A stretch of DNA of 34,633 nt, taken from an uncultured Alphaproteobacteria bacterium (GTDB taxonomy: Bacteria > Pseudomonadota > Alphaproteobacteria > RF32 > CAG-239). The stretch is from the NCBI GenBank assembly GCA_944391375.1, contig CALXTJ010000010.1, positions 1 through 34,633 of the forward strand, in the 5' to 3' direction. Numbering within the stretch: position 1 is the first letter of the stretch; each line of letters opens with the position of its first letter. Of the stretch, positions 7,497 through 14,474 are shown one piece after another. A program made the translations under genes and the position numbers. The notes below the pieces were generated by a model that saw only the letters and a list, made by a program, of their open reading frames with translations, searched no databases and was not told the DNA's origin.

Positions 7497-7921
7497 CCGC
7501 TTAAAAAGTTCGGAGAACGAATTAAATACGCCGCAAGCCCTGTTGCTCGGAACGGAAGTTCAAAGAATTAGACAGATACGAAAAAAGCTTTCTTGCGACA
7601 CTCACCCCACCACCCACACAAGCCGCTTAAAAAGTTCGGAGAACGAGTTAGATACGCCGCAAGCCATGTTGCTCGGAACGGAAGTTCAAAGAATTAGGCA
7701 AATACGCAGAAAGCTTTCTTGCGACACTCACCCACCATCCAAACAAGCCGCTAAAAGTTCGGATAATGTGTCAGATACGACGAGCCCCTTTTTACGGAAC
7801 GGAAGTTCAAAGAATTAGACAGATACGCAGAAAGCTTTCTTGCGACGACTCACCCACCATCCAAACAAGCCGCTTAAAAAGTTCGGATAATGTGTCAGAT
7901 ACGACGAACCCCTTTTTACGC
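7497..7921. repeat. Tandem array of about 123-base palindromic units between rpoA and rplQ
   Basis: Copies begin with CCGCTTAAAAAGTTCGG (or a close variant) at 7497, 7623, 7748 and 7870. Unit lengths are 126, 125 and 122 bases, and the fourth copy is cut after about 50. Each unit holds two diverged half-units, both starting AAGTTC and containing AGATACG or AAATACG about 18 bases later. The second half carries a short palindrome around AAAGCTTT (in CGCAGAAAGCTTTCTTGCG). In copies 3 and 4 the end of the first half is replaced by CCCCTTTTTACG. Unit length is not kept at a multiple of three, so the short open frames across it are not genes. It is not CRISPR-like, because there are no unique spacers. 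Confidence 0.85.
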
Positions 7922-7988
7922 AGTGTACCAAAAATAGTACATAAGTAAAAAGGGGTTCAAGTAGATGACTATTAGACGAACTTTTTAG
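7874..7988. repeat. Nested inverted repeat at the rpoA stop codon (MITE-like)
   Basis: An inner 14-base perfect inverted repeat, GAACCCCTTTTTAC (7906-7919) and GTAAAAAGGGGTTC (7945-7958), encloses TGTAC/GTACA arms (7924-7928, 7937-7941). An outer pair, TAAAAAGTTCG near 7875 and CGAACTTTTTA near 7977, encloses both. The right outer arm starts at the TAA stop of rpoA. The left outer arm is the first element of the fourth tandem copy. There is no T tract, so it is not an intrinsic terminator. Inverted ends without an open frame fit a miniature inverted-repeat element, but no target-site duplication is clear. Confidence 0.6.
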
Positions 7989-8995
7989 AAGTGATCGTCA
8001 CACTTCTTAATCAACTCCTCAATGTTCTCCGGGGGCCAACCAGGGGTTTCCATACCCAGATGAATGCCCATTTTGGCCAATACTTCTTTGATTTCATTCA
8101 AAGATTTACGACCAAAGTTCGGAGTACGCAACATTTCGGCTTCGGTCTTTTGGACCAAATCACCAATGTAAACAATGTTGTCGTTCTTTAAGCAGTTTGC
8201 CGAACGAACCGAAAGTTCAAGTTCATCAACTTTCTTTAACAGATTGCGGTTAAACGGCAATTCTTCCTTAACATCTTCAACTTCATTTTCCGGTTCATCA
8301 AAGTTAATGAACGGTTTTAATTGATCTTGCAAAATACGAGCTGCATAAGCAACTGCATCTTCAGGAGTAACAACACCGTTGGTTTCAACAACCATTGTCA
8401 ATTTATCATAATCGGTAATCTGACCGACACGAGTATTCTCTACTTTGTACGAAACTTTCTTAACCGGAGAATAAATTGCATCAACGGCAATCAAGCCGAT
8501 GGGAGCATCTGCCGGTTTGTTTTGATAAGCCGGTACATAACCCTTACCGGTATCAACCGTCAATTCCATGGAGATTTTGGCACCTGCATCCAAGTTACAA
8601 ATAACATGGTCAGGGTTCATAATCTCAACATCATGACCGGTATCAATCATAGCTGCGGTAACCACACATGGACCTTCAGCTTTTAAGGTCATCAACTTCT
8701 GACCTTCATTATGAACAGCCACAGCCAAGCCCTTAACGTTTAAAACGATGTCGGTAACATCTTCTCTAACGCCGGGAATAACTGAAAATTCATGCAAAAC
8801 GCCGTCAATTTTAATAGCCGTTACGGCACCACCTTGCAAAGAAGACAACAAAACTCTTCTTAAAGCGTTGCCCAAAGTCAGACCGAAACCTCTCTCCAGG
8901 GGTTCTACCACTATCTTAGCTTTATTTCCGCCTTCGCCGGAAGTAACTTCTAAATTAGTCGGTTTAATAAGTTCTTGCCAATTTTTTTGAATCAC
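7985..8995 (-). CDS. rpoA: DNA-directed RNA polymerase subunit alpha
   Basis: This is the assembly platform of RNA polymerase. The N-terminal domain (about 1-230) contains [20 protein letters not shown], the dimerisation region. The C-terminal domain (about 255-325) contains [15 protein letters not shown] and [16 protein letters not shown], used for UP-element and activator contacts. Its 336 aa length is normal. The start is GTG, with AGAGGG seven bases upstream. It is the last gene of the rpsM-rpsK-rpoA unit, about 100 bases after rpsK. Immediately past its stop begins the nested inverted repeat, and rplQ is displaced by 745 bases. Confidence 0.98.
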   Translation of the reverse strand: MIQKNWQELIKPTNLEVTSGEGGNKAKIVVEPLERGFGLTLGNALRRVLLSSLQGGAVTAIKIDGVLHEFSVIPGVREDVTDIVLNVKGLAVAVHNEGQKLMTLKAEGPCVVTAAMIDTGHDVEIMNPDHVICNLDAGAKISMELTVDTGKGYVPAYQNKPADAPIGLIAVDAIYSPVKKVSYKVENTRVGQITDYDKLTMVVETNGVVTPEDAVAYAARILQDQLKPFINFDEPENEVEDVKEELPFNRNLLKKVDELELSVRSANCLKNDNIVYIGDLVQKTEAEMLRTPNFGRKSLNEIKEVLAKMGIHLGMETPGWPPENIEELIKKCDDHF

Positions 8996-9040
8996 CGGTA
9001 TACCCTCTTTCTAGTTTAGTTATATATGCATATATTTGTA

Positions 9041-9080
9041 AAAAAAACACAAACTTGCGGAGACTATAACAGCCCCCGCA
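9041..9080 (-). promoter_or_regulatory. Possible attenuator between rpsK and rpoA
   Basis: In the 101-base gap, TGCGG (9056-9060) and CCGCA (9076-9080) can pair across a 15-base loop. The minus strand then runs into an eight-T stretch (9048-9040) about eight bases later. The stem is short, so this is at most a weak terminator or pause site tuning rpoA relative to rpsM-rpsK. Confidence 0.3.
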
Positions 9081-9096
9081 TTGTATAGACTCAAAT

Positions 9097-9489
9097 TTAG
9101 ACGCGACGTCTCTTTCTCAAACGACAACCGTTGTGAGGAATCGGAGTAACATCACGAATGGAAGTAATTGTAAAGCCAACAACCTGCAATGCTCTGATTG
9201 CCGATTCTCTTCCGGAACCCGGACCTTTAACTTCAACTTCCAAAGTTTTCATACCGCATTCCTGAGCTTTTTTACCGGCTTCTTCTGCTGCAACTTGTGC
9301 GGCATAAGGAGTGGATTTGCGGGAACCTTTAAAGCCTTGCGCACCGGCCGTTGACCAAGCAACTGTATTCCCCTGAGCATCAGTAATGGTTATTCTTGTA
9401 TTGTTAAATGTAGAATTCACATGGGCAACACCGGATGTGATATTCTTTTTTTCTTTTTTCTTAACACGTTGTGTAACTGCTTTTGCCAT
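9097..9489 (-). CDS. rpsK: 30S ribosomal protein S11
   Basis: S11 sits on the platform of the small subunit near the mRNA exit. All family signatures are present: [51 protein letters not shown] and [18 protein letters not shown] at the C-terminus. It is 130 aa, the usual length. A GAGAGG-type ribosome site precedes the ATG. It follows rpsM by 13 bases and precedes rpoA. Confidence 0.98.
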   Translation of the reverse strand: MAKAVTQRVKKKEKKNITSGVAHVNSTFNNTRITITDAQGNTVAWSTAGAQGFKGSRKSTPYAAQVAAEEAGKKAQECGMKTLEVEVKGPGSGRESAIRALQVVGFTITSIRDVTPIPHNGCRLRKRRRV

Positions 9490-9502
9490 TGCTACCTCTC
9501 AA

Positions 9503-9871
9503 TTACTTCTTCTTATTAGCAACAGTTTTACGCTTACCTTTACGGGTACGAGCATTTTGTTTAGTGCTCTGTCCGCGAACCGGCAAACCTTTACGATGCC
9601 TTAAACCTCTGTAACATCCCAAGTCCATAAGTCTTTTGATGTTTACGCCTACTTCACGACGAAGCTCACCTTCCACTAAGTAATCCTTGTCAATTACCTC
9701 ACGGATTTTTGCTACTTCTTCATCGCTCAAATCTTGGACGCGACGGTCAACAGAAATACCTGATTTTGCACAAATATCTTGAGCAGTTTTTCTTCCGATA
9801 CCGAAAATATAAGTCAGTGCGACTTCAATTCTTTTAGCGGTAGGAATATTTACGCCAGCTATACGAGCCAA
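9503..9871 (-). CDS. rpsM: 30S ribosomal protein S13
   Basis: S13 is a small-subunit head protein that contacts P-site tRNA and the large subunit. [26 protein letters not shown] at the start, the helix-two-turn-helix core, [24 protein letters not shown] and the basic [16 protein letters not shown] tail are standard. The 122 aa length is normal. The start codon is TTG, with GGAGAG five bases upstream. It is the first gene of the unit driven by the promoter at 9941-9968. Confidence 0.98.
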   Translation of the reverse strand: MARIAGVNIPTAKRIEVALTYIFGIGRKTAQDICAKSGISVDRRVQDLSDEEVAKIREVIDKDYLVEGELRREVGVNIKRLMDLGCYRGLRHRKGLPVRGQSTKQNARTRKGKRKTVANKKK

Positions 9872-9940
9872 ATTAACTCTCCATTTTCTAATAAATTAAA
9901 CCATTCAAAAAGTTGATCACCACTTTTCAAAATTAAGCGG

Positions 9941-9968
9941 ATTATATTCTAATATTTCTCAGAGTCAA
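9941..9968 (-). promoter_or_regulatory. Strong promoter for rpsM-rpsK-rpoA
   Basis: On the minus strand, TTGACT (9968-9963) and a perfect TATAAT (9946-9941) are 16 bases apart. A- and T-runs lie upstream of the -35 like an UP element (9970-10012). The predicted start near 9934 leaves a leader of about 60 bases. The leader contains AAAAGT and ACTTTT arms separated by eight bases. This breaks the usual continuous adk-rpsM transcription. Confidence 0.8.
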
Positions 9969-10011
9969 TAGCGTTTTAACAAAATTTGCAATTTTTTAGC
10001 AATTTTTTTAT

Positions 10012-10701
10012 TTACTCTTGTGTTTCCGGCTCTTGCAAGCCCAAAACCTTAGCAATTTTTTGAGCTGTTGCCTCAATGGTACCCGTACCGTCAACGCAAC
10101 TTAGCAAACCTTTTTTTTCAAAATAGGGAATTGTCGGATAAGTCAGCATCCGATAATTGACCAACCGATTCTGTACCGTGACCCGATTATCATCGGCTCT
10201 TCTGGCAAACTCGGTACCGCCGCATATATCGCAAACACCGTAAACTTTGGGTTTTTGGAATTTGTCATGATAACCCTGACCGCACTTCATGCACGAATAT
10301 CTGCCCAAAATGCGTTCCATAATAATCTCGTCGGGAACTTGAATTTCAATTACCCGATTTAACTCTATGTGCTTTTCATGCAAAATTTTTTCCAAAGCTT
10401 CGGCCTGCGGCAAGGTTCGCGGAAAGCCGTCCAAAATAAAACCGTTTTGGCAATCCGGTTCATCAATTCTTTTGGAGACCATTTCAATAATCATTTCATC
10501 GGTGGCAAACTCACCTCGGTCAAGAGCTGCTTTTAATTCGCGTCCCAAAGGAGTGTCTTTGGCGGCTTCCGCTCTCAACATTTCACCGGTGGAAAGATGA
10601 CTGATATGAGCTCTTTCTTTCAGGATTCTGGCCTGAGTTCCCTTACCGCAGCCCGGAGCTCCGGTAAGGACAACTCGTAAACCTTTTGTATATTCGGCCA
10701 T
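10012..10701 (-). CDS. adk: Adenylate kinase, zinc-type LID
   Basis: This cytoplasmic enzyme converts ATP and AMP to two ADP. Visible features are the P-loop GAPGCGKGT (14-22), LSTGEMLRAE, the AMP-site FILDGFPRTLPQA, and a LID domain with four cysteines (C137, C140, C157, C160) that should bind zinc. The 229 aa length is that of the long-LID form. It starts two bases after the secY stop, so secY and adk are co-transcribed, as in most bacteria. Confidence 0.97.
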   Translation of the reverse strand: MAEYTKGLRVVLTGAPGCGKGTQARILKERAHISHLSTGEMLRAEAAKDTPLGRELKAALDRGEFATDEMIIEMVSKRIDEPDCQNGFILDGFPRTLPQAEALEKILHEKHIELNRVIEIQVPDEIIMERILGRYSCMKCGQGYHDKFQKPKVYGVCDICGGTEFARRADDNRVTVQNRLVNYRMLTYPTIPYFEKKGLLSCVDGTGTIEATAQKIAKVLGLQEPETQE

Positions 10702-10703
10702 GA

Positions 10704-12053
10704 TTATTTTCTTTTCTTATGAACTAATGCCGCTTTTTTAATCAAGCCCTCGTACTGATAAGCAATCAAGTGCGATTGAACTTGTGTCATAAAGTCCATA
10801 GTAACCTGTACTACGATGAGCAAGGTTGTGCCGCCCAAAACAAACGGTACGGAAAGTTTGGAAATTAAAATTTCCGGCAAAATACACAAAGCCGTCAAAT
10901 AGGTAGCACCCAATACCGTCAAACGAGTAATAACATAATCCAAATACTCTGCGGTATTTTTACCGGGACGAATACCGGCAATAAAGCCTCCGTGTTTTTT
11001 CAAATTATCGGCCGTTTCTTCTGGATTAAATACCACTGCGGTATAGAAAAACGAGAAGAAGATAATTAAAAATGCATACAAAGCCAAATACAGCGGTTGG
11101 CCGTGTCCGAGCCATTGGCTCATGGTTTGAGCCCAAGAAGGTCCGTCCTGAGCCGACAAGTTGGCAATAGTAATCGGCAGCAACAACAAAGAGCTGGCAA
11201 AAATCGGAGGAATAACGCCGGTCGGGTTAATTTTTAACGGCAAGTGCGAACTTTCGGCCGCAGTCATACGCATACCCATCTGACGCTTCGGATATTGAAT
11301 AATGATTTTGCGTTGAGCTCTTTCTACAAAAACGATGATATAAATCAAAGCCAGAGCCATAACCAGCAACATGGCAATCACGCCCAAAGACATGGAACCG
11401 ATACGGCCCAATTCAAAAGTTTGAGCCAAGGCATTAGGAATGTTGGCAATAATACCGACAGTAATGATTAAAGACGAACCGTTACCAACGCCGCGGGAAG
11501 TGATTTGGTCACCAAGCCATACCACAAACATGGTACCGCCGACCAAAGAAACAATGGTCGTAAATTTAAACACAAAGCTCGGAATAACAACTGCGGAAAC
11601 ACCCATACCGTTGCTCATGCTCTCCAAGCCGACGGCAATACCGTAACCTTGGATAATGGTAATCAAAACAGTTAAAATTTTGGTATAGTGTGTAACTTTA
11701 CGATGTCCGGCCTCACCTTCTTTTTTCAGAGCCGCCAGAGAAGGAATAACCGACTGGCCGAGTTGAATGATAATGGAAGCCGAGATATACGGGAAAATAT
11801 TAAGAGCAAAGATGGTCATACGCGACAACGCACCACCGGAGAACATATTAAACATACCCAAAATACCGCCCGAATGCTGAGCAAAGACATCTGACAAGAC
11901 TGCCGCATCAATACCCGGCAACGGAATAAAGGTTCCTAAACGGAACACTATTAAAGCTAAAATCGTAAACCACAATCTTCTTTTAAGTTCGTCAGCTTTA
12001 CTAAATGCGGACATATCCATATTTGCCGCCATTTTTTCTGCTAATGATACCAT
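10704..12053 (-). CDS. secY: Preprotein translocase subunit SecY
   Basis: SecY is the protein-conducting channel of the inner membrane. There are about ten hydrophobic segments. FRLGTFIPLPGID, the plug-region FNMFSGGALSRMTIFALNI, QLGQSVIPSL and the cytoplasmic FVERAQRKIIIQYPKRQMG loop are family hallmarks. The frame extends seven codons upstream to a GTG, but the ATG at 12053 has AAGGAAG five bases before it, so I use 449 aa. Normally secY follows rplO. Here 2.4 kb with three unrelated genes intervene, and secY appears to have its own promoter (12124-12151). Confidence 0.97.
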   Translation of the reverse strand: MVSLAEKMAANMDMSAFSKADELKRRLWFTILALIVFRLGTFIPLPGIDAAVLSDVFAQHSGGILGMFNMFSGGALSRMTIFALNIFPYISASIIIQLGQSVIPSLAALKKEGEAGHRKVTHYTKILTVLITIIQGYGIAVGLESMSNGMGVSAVVIPSFVFKFTTIVSLVGGTMFVVWLGDQITSRGVGNGSSLIITVGIIANIPNALAQTFELGRIGSMSLGVIAMLLVMALALIYIIVFVERAQRKIIIQYPKRQMGMRMTAAESSHLPLKINPTGVIPPIFASSLLLLPITIANLSAQDGPSWAQTMSQWLGHGQPLYLALYAFLIIFFSFFYTAVVFNPEETADNLKKHGGFIAGIRPGKNTAEYLDYVITRLTVLGATYLTALCILPEILISKLSVPFVLGGTTLLIVVQVTMDFMTQVQSHLIAYQYEGLIKKAALVHKKRK

Positions 12054-12094
12054 TTTTTCTTCCTTAAAAAACACAAATTTAAAAACAACCGATT

Positions 12095-12112
12095 ACGGCT
12101 ACAAAAAGCCGT
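12095..12112 (-). promoter_or_regulatory. Hairpin in the secY leader
   Basis: ACGGCT and AGCCGT (12095-12100, 12107-12112) form a six-pair stem with a six-base loop in the predicted secY 5' leader. There is no T tract after it. Its role is unknown. Confidence 0.4.
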
Positions 12113-12123
12113 TTGGCAATAAT

Positions 12124-12151
12124 CTAATACACAAATAAAAAATTATTGCAA
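12124..12151 (-). promoter_or_regulatory. Candidate promoter for secY-adk
   Basis: TTGCAA (12151-12146) and TATTAG (12129-12124) are 16 bases apart on the minus strand. Each matches four of six consensus positions. A promoter is expected here because rplO is terminated upstream and the intervening genes have separate promoters. Confidence 0.45.
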
Positions 12152-12184
12152 CAATTTTCTCTTTATCCTCAAGTTTTTGCAAAA

Positions 12185-12700
12185 TCAATCTTCGGACTGC
12201 TTGCCTTTTTCCAGAGCCAGGCGGATAAGTTTGGGATCGGCACCGATAATTTCCCGATACGAGGCTCCCGGCATAATGGTAAAATCTAAAGCATTGCCCA
12301 AAAAGATATATTTATAATGTCCTTTGGGAATCACAAACTTTCGGCAACCCTCCAAAAACAATTTTTCAACCGCGGTTCCCTCCGCTATTGTAAAATTTTG
12401 TGCCCCGCTTAAATTAAGTTCACTGCTTTTGATAATAGGTAAGTTCGTATTACGGGAGGAGGTCAGAATCAAACTGCCGATTTTAGCTTCAGCATCAATT
12501 TGTGCCGAATCCGCATTATCCAAAAAGACTCTTTCATACTTACCTTGAGGAATTGCCGCCTTAAGAGTTTCGTTTAAAATTAAAATTTTTATTTTGACGC
12601 CCGGTTCAATAAAAAAGCCCTTAGCCCGACTTAAATCAATCCGTTCGTACTCACCTTTTTCTACTGTTGCTCCAAAGCTGTCTTGTAAACTTAACTTCAT
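12185..12700 (-). CDS. Repeat protein with four exact 37-residue repeats, probable beta-solenoid
   Basis: No named family is recognised. The 171-aa protein has no signal peptide or membrane segment. It consists of four repeats with a period of exactly 37 residues, starting at residues 16, 53, 90 and 127. Each splits into two similar units of about 18 residues with the pattern Y-x-x-I-x-L-x-x-A-x-x-F-x-I-x-x-G. Alternating hydrophobic residues and a turn glycine every 18-19 residues suggest a beta-solenoid of about eight coils. AAGGTGGTG lies seven bases before the ATG, and a strong promoter is at 12725-12752. It sits between the pilin-like gene and secY. Confidence 0.75.
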   Translation of the reverse strand: MKLSLQDSFGATVEKGEYERIDLSRAKGFFIEPGVKIKILILNETLKAAIPQGKYERVFLDNADSAQIDAEAKIGSLILTSSRNTNLPIIKSSELNLSGAQNFTIAEGTAVEKLFLEGCRKFVIPKGHYKYIFLGNALDFTIMPGASYREIIGADPKLIRLALEKGKQSED

Positions 12701-12724
12701 TACTAATCACCACCTTACAGGAGT

Positions 12725-12752
12725 ATAATACAAAAAGAGTTAGTTGCGTCAA
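12725..12752 (-). promoter_or_regulatory. Promoter for the repeat-protein gene
   Basis: TTGACG (12752-12747, five of six) and TATTAT (12730-12725, five of six) are 16 bases apart on the minus strand. The predicted start is about 20 bases before the ATG. Confidence 0.65.
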
Positions 12753-12766
12753 CAGATTTTAAAAAT

Positions 12767-13387
12767 TTAAAACCAATCAAAACTAAAAGAAGATATTCCA
12801 CCGGGATTTTGACTATCATCTTGTACTTTACATACATTTTCAATATCCAATAATTTAATATCCTTCAGGCACTTACGATTTTCCGTACAATAATCGTCTC
12901 CATAATAATTAAGTTGTCCGCCGTTAGGCAATGTTACCGTAAAGTAAGATAATTGTCCGCTAAATTCTTTAGCCGCCGTCAACAAATTTTGGCATATGGG
13001 AAATCTGAAATCGGTATTTTCAATATAATAACGCAACCCCCATTTATAAGCTGTAGAATATAATGTAGAGCTTTGCAATATGATATATGAATTAAACATA
13101 TCATATATTCTGCTATTTCCGCTTTCTTCATATCTAAATCCGTCCGGAATTATATTTAATTTATCAAACAGGTAAGTCATATTTGTCATTCCGTCCGCTA
13201 TGGGCAGATTAGAGGTAAATTGTAAAGCATTTTGCAATAAAAAATTCATGCCGGATACATGCACATTAAGTTTGTGTTTCATCATAGCTTTGGAATATCC
13301 GGCGATAGCCCCAACGGAGAGCACACCGATAATTGCCAAAACGCCGAGCATTTCCACCATAGAACGACCTTTATCATTTACATACAT
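12767..13387 (-). CDS. Type IV prepilin-like / pseudopilin protein (206 aa)
   Basis: The N-terminus has a short charged leader ending in Gly7, then RSMVEMLGVLAIIGVLSVGAI. This is the class III signal for a prepilin peptidase, with the conserved glutamate at +5 and a hydrophobic helix of about 20 residues. The +1 residue is arginine rather than the usual phenylalanine or methionine. The C-terminal domain is globular with several cysteines (in FPICQN, DDYCTENRKC, ENVCKV) that could form disulfides, as in minor pilins. The frame extends upstream to 13453, but that part overlaps a terminator. I chose the ATG at 13387, which has an AGGG ribosome site. No pilus assembly genes are nearby. Confidence 0.82.
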   Translation of the reverse strand: MYVNDKGRSMVEMLGVLAIIGVLSVGAIAGYSKAMMKHKLNVHVSGMNFLLQNALQFTSNLPIADGMTNMTYLFDKLNIIPDGFRYEESGNSRIYDMFNSYIILQSSTLYSTAYKWGLRYYIENTDFRFPICQNLLTAAKEFSGQLSYFTVTLPNGGQLNYYGDDYCTENRKCLKDIKLLDIENVCKVQDDSQNPGGISSFSFDWF

Positions 13388-13417
13388 TTTCAACACCCTT
13401 ATAAAAATCAATTTAAA

Positions 13418-13604
13418 CAAAAACCCACTTATTAAGTGGGCGGATGTTGACAACCGTATATACTCAAACGGCTCGGCCTATTGGCATAGAGCTTATTTAG
13501 CCGACATCCGTCCGTACGGATAGAAGTCGGCACCTATTTAAAGTCGCGTGCACACGACTGAGCATATAAAGGTTGTCACGCCCTTGATATAAATCTATAT
13601 CAAG
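13418..13604 (-). ncRNA. Candidate structured RNA: four-way junction plus terminator
   Basis: On the minus strand this starts at a predicted promoter (13609-13637) and ends at an intrinsic terminator (13440-13419). A nine-pair hairpin (13604-13583, loop of four) opens it. The closing stem pairs 13578-13571 with 13455-13448 (eight pairs) and 13568-13559 with 13466-13457 (ten pairs, one G-U). Inside are three hairpins: 13558-13543 with a TGCA loop, 13531-13500 with 12 pairs and an ACGG loop, and 13492-13471. The length of about 187 bases suits a small RNA. Only 31 bases separate the terminator from the pilin-like gene, so a regulatory leader is equally likely. It matches no riboswitch class I know. 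Confidence 0.55.
13419..13440 (-). terminator. Intrinsic terminator ending the candidate RNA
   Basis: On the minus strand CCCACTT (13440-13434) and AAGTGGG (13430-13424) pair around a three-base loop. Five T, a G and three more T follow. It lies 31 bases upstream of the pilin-like start codon, with no obvious promoter in between. Confidence 0.75.
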
Positions 13605-13608
13605 CAGG

Positions 13609-13637
13609 AGTGTATACATATAATTGATAAAAGTAAA
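13609..13637 (-). promoter_or_regulatory. Promoter for the candidate RNA / pilin-like gene
   Basis: TTTACT (13637-13632) and TACACT (13614-13609) are 17 bases apart on the minus strand. Each matches four of six consensus positions. The predicted start near 13602 coincides with the first hairpin of the RNA. Confidence 0.5.
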
Positions 13638-13702
13638 GTTAAAAGCTTTTATTACACAAAGCAAATATAAGACAAAGCTTTTTATTCAGAGAATATAAAA
13701 CC

Positions 13703-13732
13703 AAAAAGCAGAGAGTGTAAAAACTCTCTGCT
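13703..13732 (-). terminator. Terminator after the 13737-14330 membrane protein gene
   Basis: AGCAGAGAGT (13707-13716) and ACTCTCTGCT (13723-13732) form ten perfect pairs around a six-base loop. The minus strand continues with TTTTGG and four T. It lies five bases past the stop codon. Confidence 0.8.
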
Positions 13733-13736
13733 TAAT

Positions 13737-14330
13737 CTATTTTTCTTCTCTGCAAAATATGACTTCACCATCGCGTAACACTAGCGTTACGGTATCACCC
13801 TTATGGTAATGCCATGTTTTTGCCGCCCGAGGCGATATTTTATAGATGCCGTCATCCGTGGAAATATAGATTTCCTTATCAGATTTCACATCTACTTTTT
13901 GCAGAACAACCGTTTCTCCGGGTTGTTTTGCAAGTTCAGCCTGCCACAGGCCCTGACCTATATTCCGAATGGCAAACACCCAAAACCCGAGTGTCATAAT
14001 AAATATAATCAGACTATATGTCCTATGCCAATCAAAAATAAACCACAGGAGTCCAACGACACCTGGGATTATAACTTGAGCAGCCACACTTAGGTTAAGC
14101 TCCTCGGCGTATAACGAAATAACAGCCACAGCCGGCAGAGCGACACCAAATATGCCGCGGATTGGGCGATTTATCTTAAATACATTAAGCACCGCAATGG
14201 CAATTATCGCCCAAAATAGGGTTTTTCCATCCAAAAGTGGTGGAACATTGTTGCCGTACATCAAACAGGCAACAATAATGAGGATCATCGCTAAAATGAC
14301 CTCCCAATTTTTTCTAATAAGTTCTCCCAT
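13737..14330 (-). CDS. Membrane protein of unknown function (197 aa)
   Basis: No family is recognised. The first 120-130 residues hold four or five hydrophobic helices (for example VILAMILIIVACLMYG, TLFWAIIAIAVLNVF and LIIFIMTLGFWVFAI). The last 70 or so form a charged, beta-rich domain (DKEIYISTDDGIYKIS through HKGDTVTLVLRDGEVIF) that may be a small barrel. The frame runs on to 14405, but that part contains a TTGACA promoter (14365-14392). I therefore place the start at the ATG at 14330. A Shine-Dalgarno site is not evident. It is transcribed alone, between two strong terminators. Confidence 0.68.
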   Translation of the reverse strand: MGELIRKNWEVILAMILIIVACLMYGNNVPPLLDGKTLFWAIIAIAVLNVFKINRPIRGIFGVALPAVAVISLYAEELNLSVAAQVIIPGVVGLLWFIFDWHRTYSLIIFIMTLGFWVFAIRNIGQGLWQAELAKQPGETVVLQKVDVKSDKEIYISTDDGIYKISPRAAKTWHYHKGDTVTLVLRDGEVIFCREEK

Positions 14331-14364
14331 AATTATAATAATTAAAAATTTATATTCTGCGTTT

Positions 14365-14392
14365 AATGTACTATTTTTTACAATTTTGTCAA
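14365..14392 (-). promoter_or_regulatory. Promoter for the membrane protein gene
   Basis: A consensus TTGACA (14392-14387) and TACATT (14370-14365, four of six) are 16 bases apart on the minus strand. The predicted start near 14358 gives a leader of about 28 bases to the ATG at 14330. Confidence 0.6.
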
Positions 14393-14418
14393 CAAAAAAC
14401 ACCAAAGCTCTTCATACC

Positions 14419-14451
14419 AAAAAGCCCGCCATCTGAAATGGTGGGCTTTTT
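14419..14451. terminator. Strong terminator after rplO
   Basis: Arms 14419-14432 and 14438-14451 form 14 pairs (one G-T) with a GC-rich core GCCCGCCAT and A/T-run flanks, around a five-base loop. It ends the S10-spc transcript 23 bases past rplO and separates it from the inserted genes and secY. Confidence 0.88.
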
Positions 14452-14474
14452 AGCACTTACTCTAAGCTCTCGGC

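Noticed and set aside
7497-7921. CRISPR array
   Set aside because: Units are about 123 bases, repeats follow each other without unique spacers of regular size, and no cas genes are present.
7543-7948. Two overlapping short plus-strand open frames of 60-91 codons
   Set aside because: They lie wholly inside the tandem repeat. Unit lengths (126, 125, 122) do not keep the reading frame, and there is no ribosome site.
7906-7958. Intrinsic terminator after rpoA
   Set aside because: The stem is strong, but neither strand has a T tract after it and the loop is long. It is better described as part of a nested inverted repeat.
13418-13604. tRNA, tmRNA or c-di-GMP riboswitch
   Set aside because: There is no GTTCRANNC T-loop, CCA-type acceptor stem or tmRNA tag frame, and the conserved GEMM core bases are missing. 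The 6S RNA shape (one long hairpin with a central bubble) also does not fit a junction with three inner hairpins, although I cannot exclude it fully.
14331-14405. N-terminal extension of the 13737-14330 membrane protein from a GTG at 14405
   Set aside because: A TTGACA promoter lies in this stretch. Translation from 14405 would need another transcript, and the terminator after rplO is just upstream.
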